Source: Limnoglobus roseus (GTDB lineage Bacteria > Planctomycetota > Planctomycetia > Gemmatales > Gemmataceae). Taken from it: DNA of 64,000 bases. The notes under the pieces are model-generated. The model was given only the letters and a program-made list of their open reading frames with translations, had not been told where the DNA came from and searched no databases. The position numbers and the translations under genes were made by a program. Positions within the stretch are counted from its first letter, which is position 1. Each line of letters starts with the position of its first letter. Shown here in pieces: positions 25,917-35,020 of the stretch. The stretch lies in assembly GCF_008254045.1 (NCBI RefSeq), contig NZ_CP042425.1, positions 2,852,001 through 2,916,000 of the forward strand, read 5' to 3'.

Positions 25917-28022
25917 TTACGTGCGGCGGACGACCCAGACGCCGGCGGCCAGCCCCACGATGGCCAGCACGAGGACGCCGAACGGCAAGAACAACAGCCG
26001 CATCGCGTCCATCTTGGCCGGCGGGGTGTAGAAGCCGTACTGCTTGTTCGCCACGTCCACGACCGGGCGGTCGCGGAGCCAGTCGACGCCGGCGGCGACG
26101 AACCGGAACGCCGGGTTGTCGCCCCGCCGGGCGGCGGCCGCCGCGTCGTTGAACAGCTCGCCCGCCCCCACGACGATCAGCCGCGGCTTCTCGCCCTCAC
26201 TGGCGATGGCCGCGAGCGGGACCGGGGCGACCGAGACTTTTTTCTTGGTCATCGTCTCCCGCTGGTTCGCCTTCGCCATCGCCATGAACTTCCTCAGCGT
26301 CTGGTCGGGGTCGGGCTGCGGTTCGGTTTCCTGCCACGTGTAAAATTCCCGGCCGCCGAGCGTCTCAATGAGGGGAATCGTTTGAACGGCGGGGTTGCCG
26401 TTCGGGAGGACTTCCAGCGACCGGATGTGCGACAGCACGACCGGGGCGAGTCGGGCGGCCGGCGGGAGCGACAGGGCGACGGGTTGCCCGGCCGCCTGCA
26501 ACTCGGCCGACGCGAAGCCGAGGACCGTGTCGGCCCCGAACTGCTCGCCCGGCGGCGGGTTGAACAGGAACGCCGGGGTGAGTTGGACGTTGAACCCCTT
26601 CAGGAGTTCTTCCATCCCCGTCGGCTGGACACCGTCGCCGTTCGGCGTCGGGTGCGGGGCGCTCAGGACGAAAAGTTTCCCCTGCTTCCCGTTCGGCCGC
26701 GGCTCGGTCATGAACTTCTGGAGGGCGTCGGCGAGTTCTTTGCTGAGCGGCAGCGTCGGGTCGGCGACGACGATCACGGATGCGTCGTCGGGCAACTTGC
26801 CGACCTTCGGGTCGAACGGCAACGGCTCCACCTGGAGGTTCATCTTCTCGAGGTAGGTCTTCAACTCCGTTGCGGAGCGGTCGGGGGCCGGGCGGCGGCC
26901 CGCCGCGACGATGGAGAGTTCGCCGTTGCTCTGGGTGAAGTAGACCGTGGACTTGTTCTTGCCCTCGCTGAGGAACAGCAGTTCGCGGACGAGGCGAGTT
27001 TCCCCCTCGTAGAAGATCCGCGGCGGGCCTTCGCCCTCGGGGTTCTCTTGGCGGACCATGTCCGAGTCGCGGACGGACGAGTACCGCTTTTCGTCTTCAC
27101 CGAGGGCCAGGATCATCGCGACGTTGCCGAAGTCCACGGCCGGGAACTTCACCCGCAACTTCTGCAACTCGGCCGGACCCGTCCCCCGGCCGACGTTCCG
27201 CATGATGAAGTTCGCCGGATTGACTTCCTGGCACGCGGTCAAGAGCGCCTGCGTCTCGTCCTGTCCGCTCTGTTGGATGTTGCCGAAGCTATAGACCGTC
27301 ACCTTCTCGGTGAGGTCGCGGACGTACTGTTCGGTCGCCGGGCTGATCGTGTAGTAACCGGTCTGCGTCGTGTCGAGGCGGTTCGGCAACCGCACGGCGA
27401 CGAACCCGTTGACCAGCACGAGGGCGCCGAACAACAGCAAGCCGGTGACGACGACGCTGGTGCCGTAGACGAGGCGGCGGGCCGTCTGGTTGTGTCGCTC
27501 TTCTTGGCGAGCCGGTTGGGCGGCGAGGAAGGCCACGCCGGTGCCGACGAGGAACACGAGGGCCGGGACGATGACCCGCCACAGGTCGCGTGTCTTGATC
27601 GGCTTGCGGTTCAGCCAGTTCGCGAGCAGTTGATACTCGTCGATGACGAACCAGACGCCGAGGGCCATGAGCAGGAGGCCGGTCAAACCGCCGGCGAGCA
27701 ACAGCAACACTCGATCCCGACCGGCCGGGTTAGCCGACAGCCACAGGCCGCCGCCGAGCGAACCGATGATGCCGACGGCCGCGAGGGCCAGAACGACGAT
27801 GTACGTCGGCCGGTTCACGTCGGTCGCGGCCAGCACGGCCTTGTCCGCCTCGGCTTTCTCCTTGTCGTCCTTACCCGCGTCCGTAACCGGGGCGGCGGGC
27901 GGGACGGCGAGCTTGTAGCCGCACCACGCGGCGGGCACGACCCACAGCGCGGCGAGCGCGAACAGCAGCGCCGCCACGTTGACGGGCATCGCCCGCGGTT
28001 CGGTCGTCGGGGAGGAACTCAT
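25917..28022 (-). CDS. GldG-like ABC transporter accessory protein
   Basis: 701 aa from ATG at 28020-28022. Several transmembrane helices lie at the N-terminus (LLFALAALWVVPAAWCGYKL, IVVLALAAVGIIGSLGGGLW, LLLLAGGLTGLLLMALGVWF), one more near LLLFGALVLVNGFVAV, and one at the very end (LLFLPFGVLVLAIVGLAAGV). Between them a large exported domain contains ISPATEQYVRDLTEKVTVYS and a Rossmann-like DASVIVVADPTLPLSKEL region. This is the GldG (DUF4350-like) architecture of gliding-type ABC-2 systems. It lies between the permease and the DUF4340 gene in one operon. Confidence 0.8.
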   Translation of the reverse strand: MSSSPTTEPRAMPVNVAALLFALAALWVVPAAWCGYKLAVPPAAPVTDAGKDDKEKAEADKAVLAATDVNRPTYIVVLALAAVGIIGSLGGGLWLSANPAGRDRVLLLLAGGLTGLLLMALGVWFVIDEYQLLANWLNRKPIKTRDLWRVIVPALVFLVGTGVAFLAAQPARQEERHNQTARRLVYGTSVVVTGLLLFGALVLVNGFVAVRLPNRLDTTQTGYYTISPATEQYVRDLTEKVTVYSFGNIQQSGQDETQALLTACQEVNPANFIMRNVGRGTGPAELQKLRVKFPAVDFGNVAMILALGEDEKRYSSVRDSDMVRQENPEGEGPPRIFYEGETRLVRELLFLSEGKNKSTVYFTQSNGELSIVAAGRRPAPDRSATELKTYLEKMNLQVEPLPFDPKVGKLPDDASVIVVADPTLPLSKELADALQKFMTEPRPNGKQGKLFVLSAPHPTPNGDGVQPTGMEELLKGFNVQLTPAFLFNPPPGEQFGADTVLGFASAELQAAGQPVALSLPPAARLAPVVLSHIRSLEVLPNGNPAVQTIPLIETLGGREFYTWQETEPQPDPDQTLRKFMAMAKANQRETMTKKKVSVAPVPLAAIASEGEKPRLIVVGAGELFNDAAAAARRGDNPAFRFVAAGVDWLRDRPVVDVANKQYGFYTPPAKMDAMRLLFLPFGVLVLAIVGLAAGVWVVRRT

Positions 28023-28053
28023 CAAAACCACCTCGTGCGCAATACCGGGGACT

Positions 28054-29811
28054 TTAGCCCCACTTCCGCGATTCCAACGACTTCACCGTGAGGAACAGCC
28101 AGAACACCGCCAGCGACCCGTGCAGGACGAGGTCACGGACCATCAACTGCCCGCTCGCCGCCTGTTCCCAAGTGCTCCAGTACGACGCGATCGACAGAGC
28201 GTTCAGCAGTTCGCGGATGGCCCCTTCGCCGACCCGCGTGAAGTACGTGTACCAGTACAGCGACAGCATCAAGAGCATGGCCATGAACGTCAGCACGGCC
28301 GCGATGATCTGGTTCTTCGTCAGGCTGGAGAAGAACAGGCCCATCGCAACGAAGCCCATGCCGCACACGCCGATGGCGATGTACAGGCCGAGCAGCGGCC
28401 GGTAGTCGAACGCCTGCCCGCCCTCGAACCGCAGGCCGAGCAGGTACAGGCCCATTGGCAACCACGTCAGCATGTAGAAGAACCACGACCCGAGGAACTT
28501 GCTCAGCACGATCGTCCACTCGCTCACCGGGGCGGTGATGAGGACTTCCATCGTGCCGCTGCGGCGTTCCTCGCTGAACAGCCGCATCGTCAGCGCGGGG
28601 ATGAGGAACACGACGGCGATCGGTCCGAGGAACGTGCCCGGCACGAACGCTTGCAGCACAGGTTCCGGGAACGGTCGCGGGCCGGTCGGCCCCGCTCGGA
28701 GAATGACGCCGAGGAACAGCCAGTAGCCGATGAACTCGATCACGGCCATGCCGAGCAAGACGACGTAGGCGATCGGCGAGTAGAAGTAGCTGGCCAGTTC
28801 CCGGCGAGTCATCGCGATCAGAGGGCTGTCGGAGACGAGGCCGAGCGAGAACGCCAGATACACGAGGCCGAGGCCGCCGAGCAAGAGGCCGTGCGGCACG
28901 AGGAACGGTTTCGGCGACGGTAGGGCGAAGGTGTTGACCGACGCCGCGACGAACACCCCGGCGAACCCGAGGCCGAGCAACGCCAACCCGCCACGGAGCC
29001 ACGCCGGCAGGTTCCTGTTCAACCCGCCCCACGCCGCCACGCCCACGCAGAACAGGACGATGGCCCCGCGAGCGAGCGTCTTCCAGGGGTCGAGAACTTG
29101 GTAGGCGTTCTTCAGCGCCGGCGGGCCTTCGTACAGGATCGTCGGGAAGACCGCACGGCCGAGGGCGTACAACAGTGCCGCCCCGCCGAGAACGCCGAGG
29201 GCGGACGCGACCAGGAAGCCGGGGCCGTCGCCGGTGTCCACCCGCGACAAGAACGCCATCACGAAGCCGAGGCCGAGCAGGCCGTACAGCACGCCGGGGC
29301 CGACGATCGTGTCCGGCAGGATGACAGCCAGCACGACAGTGCCAATGCTGAGAACGGTGCCAGCAATCAAGAGCGCCTGGAGGCCGAGGCGGACGTGCCA
29401 GTCGTCGGTTTCGTGCCGGAGGGCGGTGGTGGTGAAGACGAGGCCGAGGAAGCCGAGTAGCGGAGCCCACGCGAGAGACTTCACAAGGGGCACACGATCA
29501 CCGCCGAACTGGGCGAGGGCGATCGAGACGCCCATCACGGCGAGCAGTGCGACGCCGATCCAGAAGTACGCCCGGCGGATTTCGAGGGAGCCGTCGCGGA
29601 GGGCGTGGTAGAACATCGCCAGCAGGCCGGCGGCCGTCATCATGTACGCCCACGACACCGGGATCATCCGCGGGCTGGACTGGCTGAACGCGATGACGAT
29701 GATGCCGAGGACGGCGAACCCCGCGCCCGCCAGACCGACGATCTGCGTGAAGCCGGGTTCGTCGGTCCGTTCTTCCGAGGGGGCTAATTCGGCCGACCGC
29801 AGTTCGCTCAT
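28054..29811 (-). CDS. ABC-2 type permease (GldF-like) with extra N-terminal membrane domain
   Basis: 585 aa. The C-terminal half is a classic ABC-2 permease: MTRRELASYFYSPIAYVVLL, FLIPALTMRLFSEERRSGTMEVL (the conserved EERRSGTxE motif), and six helices ending VFWLFLTVKSLESRKWG. The N-terminal half adds about eight more helices not needed in a minimal permease. By family it forms the membrane channel for the ATPase encoded at 30267-31214 together with the GldG-like protein. The substrate is unknown. The start is ATG at 29809-29811. Confidence 0.85.
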   Translation of the reverse strand: MSELRSAELAPSEERTDEPGFTQIVGLAGAGFAVLGIIVIAFSQSSPRMIPVSWAYMMTAAGLLAMFYHALRDGSLEIRRAYFWIGVALLAVMGVSIALAQFGGDRVPLVKSLAWAPLLGFLGLVFTTTALRHETDDWHVRLGLQALLIAGTVLSIGTVVLAVILPDTIVGPGVLYGLLGLGFVMAFLSRVDTGDGPGFLVASALGVLGGAALLYALGRAVFPTILYEGPPALKNAYQVLDPWKTLARGAIVLFCVGVAAWGGLNRNLPAWLRGGLALLGLGFAGVFVAASVNTFALPSPKPFLVPHGLLLGGLGLVYLAFSLGLVSDSPLIAMTRRELASYFYSPIAYVVLLGMAVIEFIGYWLFLGVILRAGPTGPRPFPEPVLQAFVPGTFLGPIAVVFLIPALTMRLFSEERRSGTMEVLITAPVSEWTIVLSKFLGSWFFYMLTWLPMGLYLLGLRFEGGQAFDYRPLLGLYIAIGVCGMGFVAMGLFFSSLTKNQIIAAVLTFMAMLLMLSLYWYTYFTRVGEGAIRELLNALSIASYWSTWEQAASGQLMVRDLVLHGSLAVFWLFLTVKSLESRKWG

Positions 29812-29849
29812 GGATGCCTCAATATCACGCTAAAACGAAACTCGGCGGG

Positions 29850-30248
29850 TTACGGACTCCCGGTTGCCGCGCCAGGCTTGGCGTCGGCGGGTAGAGGCCG
29901 CCGCAAACACTCGGGCGGCCAACTCTGGCACCGCCTCACCCGCACCAACCCGCCGCTAGAGAACACGCCCCGGTGCCCGGTCACGTCTGGGTCAAACGCC
30001 GCCTCCAGCAAGGCGTACCCGCCGAGCGATGTCCGCCGCTCACGCATGTCTTGCGTGGCCTCCACCGCGAGGGCGTTGGCAGAGATCGAGAACAGGGCGT
30101 CGTCCCCGTGTAAATACAGGGCGTTGCCCTCGAACTCGAACACCAAGTAGCCGATCACCCGCACTAAGCGTCCGCGGAACCGCTCGGGGTCGGCGATCAG
30201 GCGGACGAGCGACACGTCTAACGGCTCGTCCACCCCAGAAGCCCTCAC
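29850..30248 (-). CDS. Small protein with possible OB-fold, in the ABC operon
   Basis: 132 aa from GTG at 30246-30248; a second GTG 12 bases downstream, with GAGGG upstream of it, is an equally good start. The middle reads like a small beta-barrel of the tRNA_anti-like/OB type (LIADPERFRGRLVRVIGYL, EGNALYLHGDDALFSISANA). No signal peptide. The end is Pro- and Arg-rich and low in structure. It lies between the ATPase and permease genes with gaps of 18 and 38 bases, so it belongs to the operon, but its role is unknown. Confidence 0.6.
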   Translation of the reverse strand: MRASGVDEPLDVSLVRLIADPERFRGRLVRVIGYLVFEFEGNALYLHGDDALFSISANALAVEATQDMRERRTSLGGYALLEAAFDPDVTGHRGVFSSGGLVRVRRCQSWPPECLRRPLPADAKPGAATGSP

Positions 30249-30266
30249 TTGCCGAACAAATCGTTA

Positions 30267-31214
30267 TCACTCGCCTCGCATCGCCGACCGCATGTAGATG
30301 TCTTCGAGCTTCTCGCGCCGCTGTTCCAGCCGGCGGATCGGGTGGCCCTTTTCGTGCAACCGGCCGGCCACCTTCTCGCGCACGTCCAGTCCCGGCTCGG
30401 CGTGAACCTCGAAGGCGGCGAAGCCTTCGGCGGGTGCCTCGGCCGTGATCGGCTTGATTTCCAACACGCCGTTGATGCCGAGGAGTAGCGGTTCGAGTTG
30501 CGCCGTCGTGCCGCGGGCTTCGACGACCACCGTCGGCACGCTCGCGGCAATCGCCGAGAGTTTGCCGTCGAACTTGATCCGCCCGCGGTTGATGATGATG
30601 ACGCGGTCGCACACCTTCTCTACGTCCGGCAGGTGGTGACTGCTGAACAGCACCGTGTGCTGGCCGCCGAGTTCCTTCACGGCCTTCAGCGTCTCCTCTT
30701 GCTGCACCGGGTCGAGGCCGGAGAGCGGTTCGTCGAGGATCAGCACCTTCGGGTCGGCGAGCAGGGTGTCCGCGAGGCCGACCCGTTGGCGGTAGCCCTT
30801 CGACAGCGTGCCGAGCAAGCGGCGGCGGACGCCCTTGATGCGACAGCGGTCGAGGCAGTAGTCGATCCGCTTCGTGCGCGTGGTGCGGTCCACGCTCTTG
30901 AGCTTCGCCCGGTATTGCAGGTATTCTTCGACCCGCATCTCCGAGTACAGCGGCACGCTCTCGGGGAGGTAGCCGAGGTGCTTGCGAACGTCGTCCGACT
31001 GGTACATCACGTCGAACCCGTTCACGCGGGCGTAGCCGGAACTGGCGGGCAGGAACGTGGTGAGCACCCGCATGGTGGTGGACTTACCGGCCCCGTTGTT
31101 GCCGAGGAAGCCGACGAGTTCGCCGGGGGCGACTTCGAAGTTGATCCGGTCGACGGCCACGACGGGGCCGTAGTTCTTCGTGAGGTCTTGAACCTGAATC
31201 GCCGGCTGCGTCAT
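30267..31214 (-). CDS. ABC transporter ATPase (GldA-like)
   Basis: 315 aa. Walker A GNNGAGKST (38-46), Q-loop region GYLPESVPLY, signature LSKGYRQRV, Walker B VLILDEPLSGLDP and switch His in LFSSHHL. The C-terminal 90 residues form the regulatory alpha/beta extension usual for GldA/NatA-type exporters. It is first in a six-gene minus-strand operon with the OB-like protein, permease, GldG-like, DUF4340 and WD40 genes. It would power the GldF-like permease. Confidence 0.9.
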   Translation of the reverse strand: MTQPAIQVQDLTKNYGPVVAVDRINFEVAPGELVGFLGNNGAGKSTTMRVLTTFLPASSGYARVNGFDVMYQSDDVRKHLGYLPESVPLYSEMRVEEYLQYRAKLKSVDRTTRTKRIDYCLDRCRIKGVRRRLLGTLSKGYRQRVGLADTLLADPKVLILDEPLSGLDPVQQEETLKAVKELGGQHTVLFSSHHLPDVEKVCDRVIIINRGRIKFDGKLSAIAASVPTVVVEARGTTAQLEPLLLGINGVLEIKPITAEAPAEGFAAFEVHAEPGLDVREKVAGRLHEKGHPIRRLEQRREKLEDIYMRSAMRGE

Positions 31215-31398
31215 GGGGGTGTCCGCGTCCGCCCTGGGAGGGTCTTAGTGCGAAACTATGTTAGGACGGATGAGCGAGGTGACAAGCCGAGGGGCCGATG
31301 TGGCGGGCATTAGTCGTGTCGATGGGTCCGCGACGAAGCCCACTGCCGGCGGCGGCGGGCTCAGTCGATTTGATGGGCCGGGTGATCGAGGCACGACC

Positions 31399-33099
31399 CT
31401 ACGAAACTGCGACTTCGCGCGTGACCTTCCGCACGGCGGCCAACAGGTCCGGCGGGAGGAACGGCTTCTTCACGAAGTGCGTCGCCGACTCCGGCTCATA
31501 CTGCGGCTGAGGGTAGCCAGAGATCAGCACGACCGGCAGGTCCGGCCGGGTGGCCCGCAGGCGGTCCATGACCTTCCGCCCGCTCAGCCCCGGCAGCACC
31601 ATGTCGGTGACGAGCAAGTCGATGTTCCGCACCGCCCGTGCGAGGCGAACGGCCTCGTCGCCGGTGGCGGCCTCGATGACGCCGTAGCCGACCGACTCCA
31701 GCACGACCCTTGCGATGGCCCGCACGCTCTCGTCGTCGTCCACCAGCAGCGCCGATTCGCCCGCGTGCGGGATGGTGCGGTTCGCCGTGCGGTCGTCCTT
31801 CGACGGCATCGCCGGGAAGTAAATGCGGAACACCGTCCCCAGGTCCGGCTCGCTGTCGGCCTCAATGTGGCCGCGGTATCGCTCGACGATTTCGCGGACC
31901 GTCGCGAGCCCTTGCCAGACGTTCGCGTTCGGCTTGACGGCCCGCATCGGGTCGTCCGTCCCGCGGCCGTTGTCGGCAACCGTCAGACAGAGGTACCGGC
32001 CCGAGGGACGGTCGGTGGGCCAGCCGGCACGACCGGGGTCAACCGTGACGGCCGACGTGCGCAGGCCGACGACCCCGCCGGACCGCAGCGCGTCGCGGGC
32101 GTTCGTCACGAGGTTCACGATCACCTGCTCCAAGTGGCCGCGGTCGGCCCAGACGGGCGGCAGGCGGTCGCCGGGCGAAATGACGCACGCGATCCGCGGC
32201 CCGGCGATGGCCCGCAGGAACGGGTCAAGGTCCGTAACAACGCTGCTCAGATTCACCGCGACGGGCGGCGATTGGGTCGGCTTCGCGAAACTCAGTGCGC
32301 GGGTCGTGAGGGCGGCCGCGTGCTGGGCGCAGGCCCGGATGACGCCCGCGTAGGCGTGGCCGGGATCGGTCGGCGACAGGCATCCTACCAACAAGTCCGC
32401 GTTCCCGCCGATGACCGCGAGCAGGTTGTTCAGGTCGTGGACGACCCCCGCCGCCACCCGGCCGAGCGTTTCCAGTTTTCGCGACTGTTCGCTTCGCACG
32501 TCCGCCTTCGGCTCGTCGATCGGCACGGCCACCGGGATGTCTTGCGGCATCAGTTGGTAGACGCACACCACGCCGCCGCCGGCGTCCACGGCCATCGACA
32601 CCAACACGGGAATGCGGCGGCCGTCGCGGTGGTAGCGATCGGTGGCGAATTCCCGCACGCGAACGCCGGCCGTGGCCCGCACGAACTGCCGGGTGTGTTC
32701 CGTGAAGCGGTCCGGCGGCAGGAAACTCGGCGGCCGGCCGACAACCTCTTCGGAGGTCCAGCCGAAGGTCTCCGTCGCGGCGTCCGACCAGAAGACGATC
32801 TGCCCGCTGGCGTTCAGCGCGACGATCGGGTGCGGGATCACGGCCACGATGTCGGCGAGCAGTGCCCCGTCGGCGGCCGGCCCGAACACCTCTGACCGGA
32901 GGTAGTGGTCGGTTGGCTGGTCCTCGCTCAGCGGCCGGGTGTCGGGCCACGCCACGGTTCGCGGCGTCTCGGTTTGGATCACCGTCTCCGCGGCCATCGG
33001 CGGCATCGGGCTGAGCGGTGCGGGGGTTCGCACGGTGAGATCGGCCCACTTCGGGGCCATCAGCGGTTTCGGCCAGGCGGTCGGCACGATCGAAGGCAT
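31399..33099 (-). CDS. Hybrid histidine kinase with degenerate ATP lid and a receiver domain
   Basis: 566 aa from ATG at 33097-33099; the open frame continues upstream into the promoter region of the divergent gene. The N-terminal 70 residues are Pro-rich and disordered. A PAS domain (about 80-185) contains HPIVALNASGQIVFWSDAA. The H-box is VVHDLNNLLA with His221, the N-box NLVTNARDAL, and G1 DNGRG. The F-box (usually FEPFFTTK) is missing and G2 is VWQGLATV instead of GTGLGLATV, so ATP binding is doubtful. The C-terminal receiver domain is intact: DDDES, phospho-acceptor Asp499 in LLVTDMVLPG, Lys545. No membrane helix, so cytosolic. Confidence 0.85.
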   Translation of the reverse strand: MPSIVPTAWPKPLMAPKWADLTVRTPAPLSPMPPMAAETVIQTETPRTVAWPDTRPLSEDQPTDHYLRSEVFGPAADGALLADIVAVIPHPIVALNASGQIVFWSDAATETFGWTSEEVVGRPPSFLPPDRFTEHTRQFVRATAGVRVREFATDRYHRDGRRIPVLVSMAVDAGGGVVCVYQLMPQDIPVAVPIDEPKADVRSEQSRKLETLGRVAAGVVHDLNNLLAVIGGNADLLVGCLSPTDPGHAYAGVIRACAQHAAALTTRALSFAKPTQSPPVAVNLSSVVTDLDPFLRAIAGPRIACVISPGDRLPPVWADRGHLEQVIVNLVTNARDALRSGGVVGLRTSAVTVDPGRAGWPTDRPSGRYLCLTVADNGRGTDDPMRAVKPNANVWQGLATVREIVERYRGHIEADSEPDLGTVFRIYFPAMPSKDDRTANRTIPHAGESALLVDDDESVRAIARVVLESVGYGVIEAATGDEAVRLARAVRNIDLLVTDMVLPGLSGRKVMDRLRATRPDLPVVLISGYPQPQYEPESATHFVKKPFLPPDLLAAVRKVTREVAVS

Positions 33100-33282
33100 G
33101 GGAAGAGACTCCACGTCGAAAGGCGATGGTGGTTCGGTTCCCTTCCCCTCAAGGGGGAGGGAATGTGATTCGGCCCGCGATTCGGCGGCCGACCGTTGAA
33201 CCGGGGCCGCGGGCGTGATACGCTGTCCGCTCACCCCCCCGATCGCCGGCCCCTCCCGCGCGTCTTCACGAAAGGTTGTCGA

Positions 33283-34137
33283 ATGCGTTTCGCGATCCTC
33301 TCGGCCGTTCTCTGGGCGTCCACCCCGGCGACCTTTGCCGCCGACGCCTACACCCTGCCCCCGGAAGCGACCCTGAAGGCCGACGTGCCGAAGGGCACGA
33401 TCACCGCCCACAAGTGGGAGAGCAAGGTCTTCGACGGCACGTCGCGCGACTACTGGGTGTACGTGCCGGCCCAGTACAAGGCCGAGACGCCCGCGTGCGT
33501 GATGATCTTCCAGGACGGCAGCGGCTACCAGAACCCGACCGGCGGCTACCGCACGCCGATCGTCTTCGACAACCTCATTCACGCCGGCGAGATGCCGGTC
33601 ACGGTGGGCATCTTCATCAACCCCGGCACGTTCAAGGACAAGCGGTCGAACCGGAGTTTCGAGTACGACACGCCGTCACCGCAATATGCGACGTTCTTGG
33701 AGAAAGAGATTCTGCCGGAGGTCGAGAAGACGGTCAAACTTCGGCACGACGCGGCAAGCCGTGCGGTCTGCGGGATTAGTTCCGGCGGCATTTGTGCGTT
33801 CACCGCCGCGTGGGAGCGCCCCGACCTGTTCAGCAAGGTGCTTTCGCACGTCGGCAGCTTCACGAACATCCGCCACGGCGACGTGTACCCCGGTCTCATC
33901 CGCAAGACCGAGCGCAAGCCGATCCGCTTCTTCCTGCAAGACGGCTCGAACGACCTGGACAACCTGCACGGCCACTGGCCGCTGGCGAACGTCTCGATGA
34001 CGGCGGCGCTGCGGTACAAGGACTACGACTACAAGTTCGTCTACGGCGACGGCGGCCACAACAGCAAGCACGGCGCGGCCCTCCTGCCCGACTCGCTCCG
34101 CTGGCTGTGGCGGGATTGGAAGAAGGAGGCGAAATGA
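33283..34137 (+). CDS. Secreted alpha/beta-hydrolase, esterase family
   Basis: 284 aa from ATG at 33283; an earlier in-frame codon gives a charged, implausible N-terminus. The signal peptide is MRFAILSAVLWASTPATFA. The catalytic serine lies in GISSG (164-168, Ser166), in an esterase-D/enterochelin-esterase-like fold starting YWVYVPAQYKAETPACVMIFQDGSG. A late Asp (QDGSNDLDN) and His (DGGHNSKHG) complete a likely triad. Substrate unknown; carbohydrate esters are typical for the family. The stop overlaps the ATG of a truncated reading frame (ATGA). Confidence 0.8.
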   Translation: MRFAILSAVLWASTPATFAADAYTLPPEATLKADVPKGTITAHKWESKVFDGTSRDYWVYVPAQYKAETPACVMIFQDGSGYQNPTGGYRTPIVFDNLIHAGEMPVTVGIFINPGTFKDKRSNRSFEYDTPSPQYATFLEKEILPEVEKTVKLRHDAASRAVCGISSGGICAFTAAWERPDLFSKVLSHVGSFTNIRHGDVYPGLIRKTERKPIRFFLQDGSNDLDNLHGHWPLANVSMTAALRYKDYDYKFVYGDGGHNSKHGAALLPDSLRWLWRDWKKEAK

Positions 34138-34181
34138 GAACGCTCCTCGCATTGCCGCTGACGACTGCGGCCGTGGCTTAG
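34134..34181 (+). pseudogene. Truncated signal-peptide remnant coupled to the esterase
   Basis: The frame MRTLLALPLTTAAVA then TAG starts with ATG overlapping the esterase TGA. It looks like the first 15 residues of an exported protein, cut off by a stop. Downstream to about 34390, other frames are open (MLMFDPTSRLSGVLLPLAKG from 34219) but unmatched. It is most simply the stub of a deleted downstream gene of the operon. Confidence 0.4.
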
Positions 34182-34394
34182 GACATGCTGCTACGCGATT
34201 GGACCGACGCCGCTGAGCGTGCTGATGTTTGACCCGACCAGCCGCTTGTCCGGCGTGTTGCTACCGCTGGCGAAGGGCGAGATGTCGCACCTCGGCTGGG
34301 AGGGCGAATCGCTGATCGTGTGGATCGGCGAGCAGAAGTACACGCGGAAGATGAATGCGACCGGGAAAGTAGCAACCACCCAATGTCCACCCGT

Positions 34395-34946
34395 TCAGGC
34401 GAAGAAATCGGCGATCTGGCAGGTGAAACCCGGCAGAACGTCGGCCGCATCGAGCGTGTCGGTCGAATCGAACTCGACGCCGCGGAGCGTGCCGGCGTAG
34501 ACGGTCACGGTTTGCGGGTCGGGGTCGACCAACCAGACGATGCGAACGCCGTTGGCGAGGTACTCTCGAACCTTTTCCCGCACTCTCCCACGGCGGTCAC
34601 TCGGAGACAACACTTCGACCGCCAAGTCGGGCGGAATCTCGAACCATTCGTCGGGTAGATCGGGGTGCCGGGTAATGCTGTAGAAGGAAACGTCCGGGCC
34701 GCGCACGGTGTCCGGATCACGTTCCAGAACGGTGCCGGATTCCGTCACAACCCACCCCAGCCGATTGGTTTTGACGAATCCACCGAGGAGGATGGCGATG
34801 TTCGCCTGAACGAAACCGTGACGGCCTTTGGTTGGTGGCATGGTAACAATCACTCCCCGCACGAGTTCCTGTTTCGAGCCATCAACCAGATCGGGCATCT
34901 TGCTGAACTCTTCGGCCGTAATCAGCTTCGCCGCGGTCGCCGACAT
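34395..34946 (-). CDS. Uma2 family (DUF820) putative endonuclease
   Basis: 183 aa from ATG at 34944-34946, preceded by the excellent site AAGGAGGGTG. It has the PD-(D/E)xK-like Uma2 fold: EFSKMPDLVDGSKQELVRGV, RGPDVSFYSI with the Asp, DLAVEVLSPSDRR with the Glu, and a closing GVRIVWLVDPDPQTVTVY. Uma2 proteins are abundant in cyanobacteria and planctomycetes; nuclease activity is predicted but the biological role is unknown. It stands alone here. Confidence 0.85.
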   Translation of the reverse strand: MSATAAKLITAEEFSKMPDLVDGSKQELVRGVIVTMPPTKGRHGFVQANIAILLGGFVKTNRLGWVVTESGTVLERDPDTVRGPDVSFYSITRHPDLPDEWFEIPPDLAVEVLSPSDRRGRVREKVREYLANGVRIVWLVDPDPQTVTVYAGTLRGVEFDSTDTLDAADVLPGFTCQIADFFA

Positions 34947-35020
34947 CTCGCACCCTCCTTCGATTGTCATTATCATACCACCCACCCCGATCGCACTCCA
35001 TCCGTACCGGAACCCTCCCC

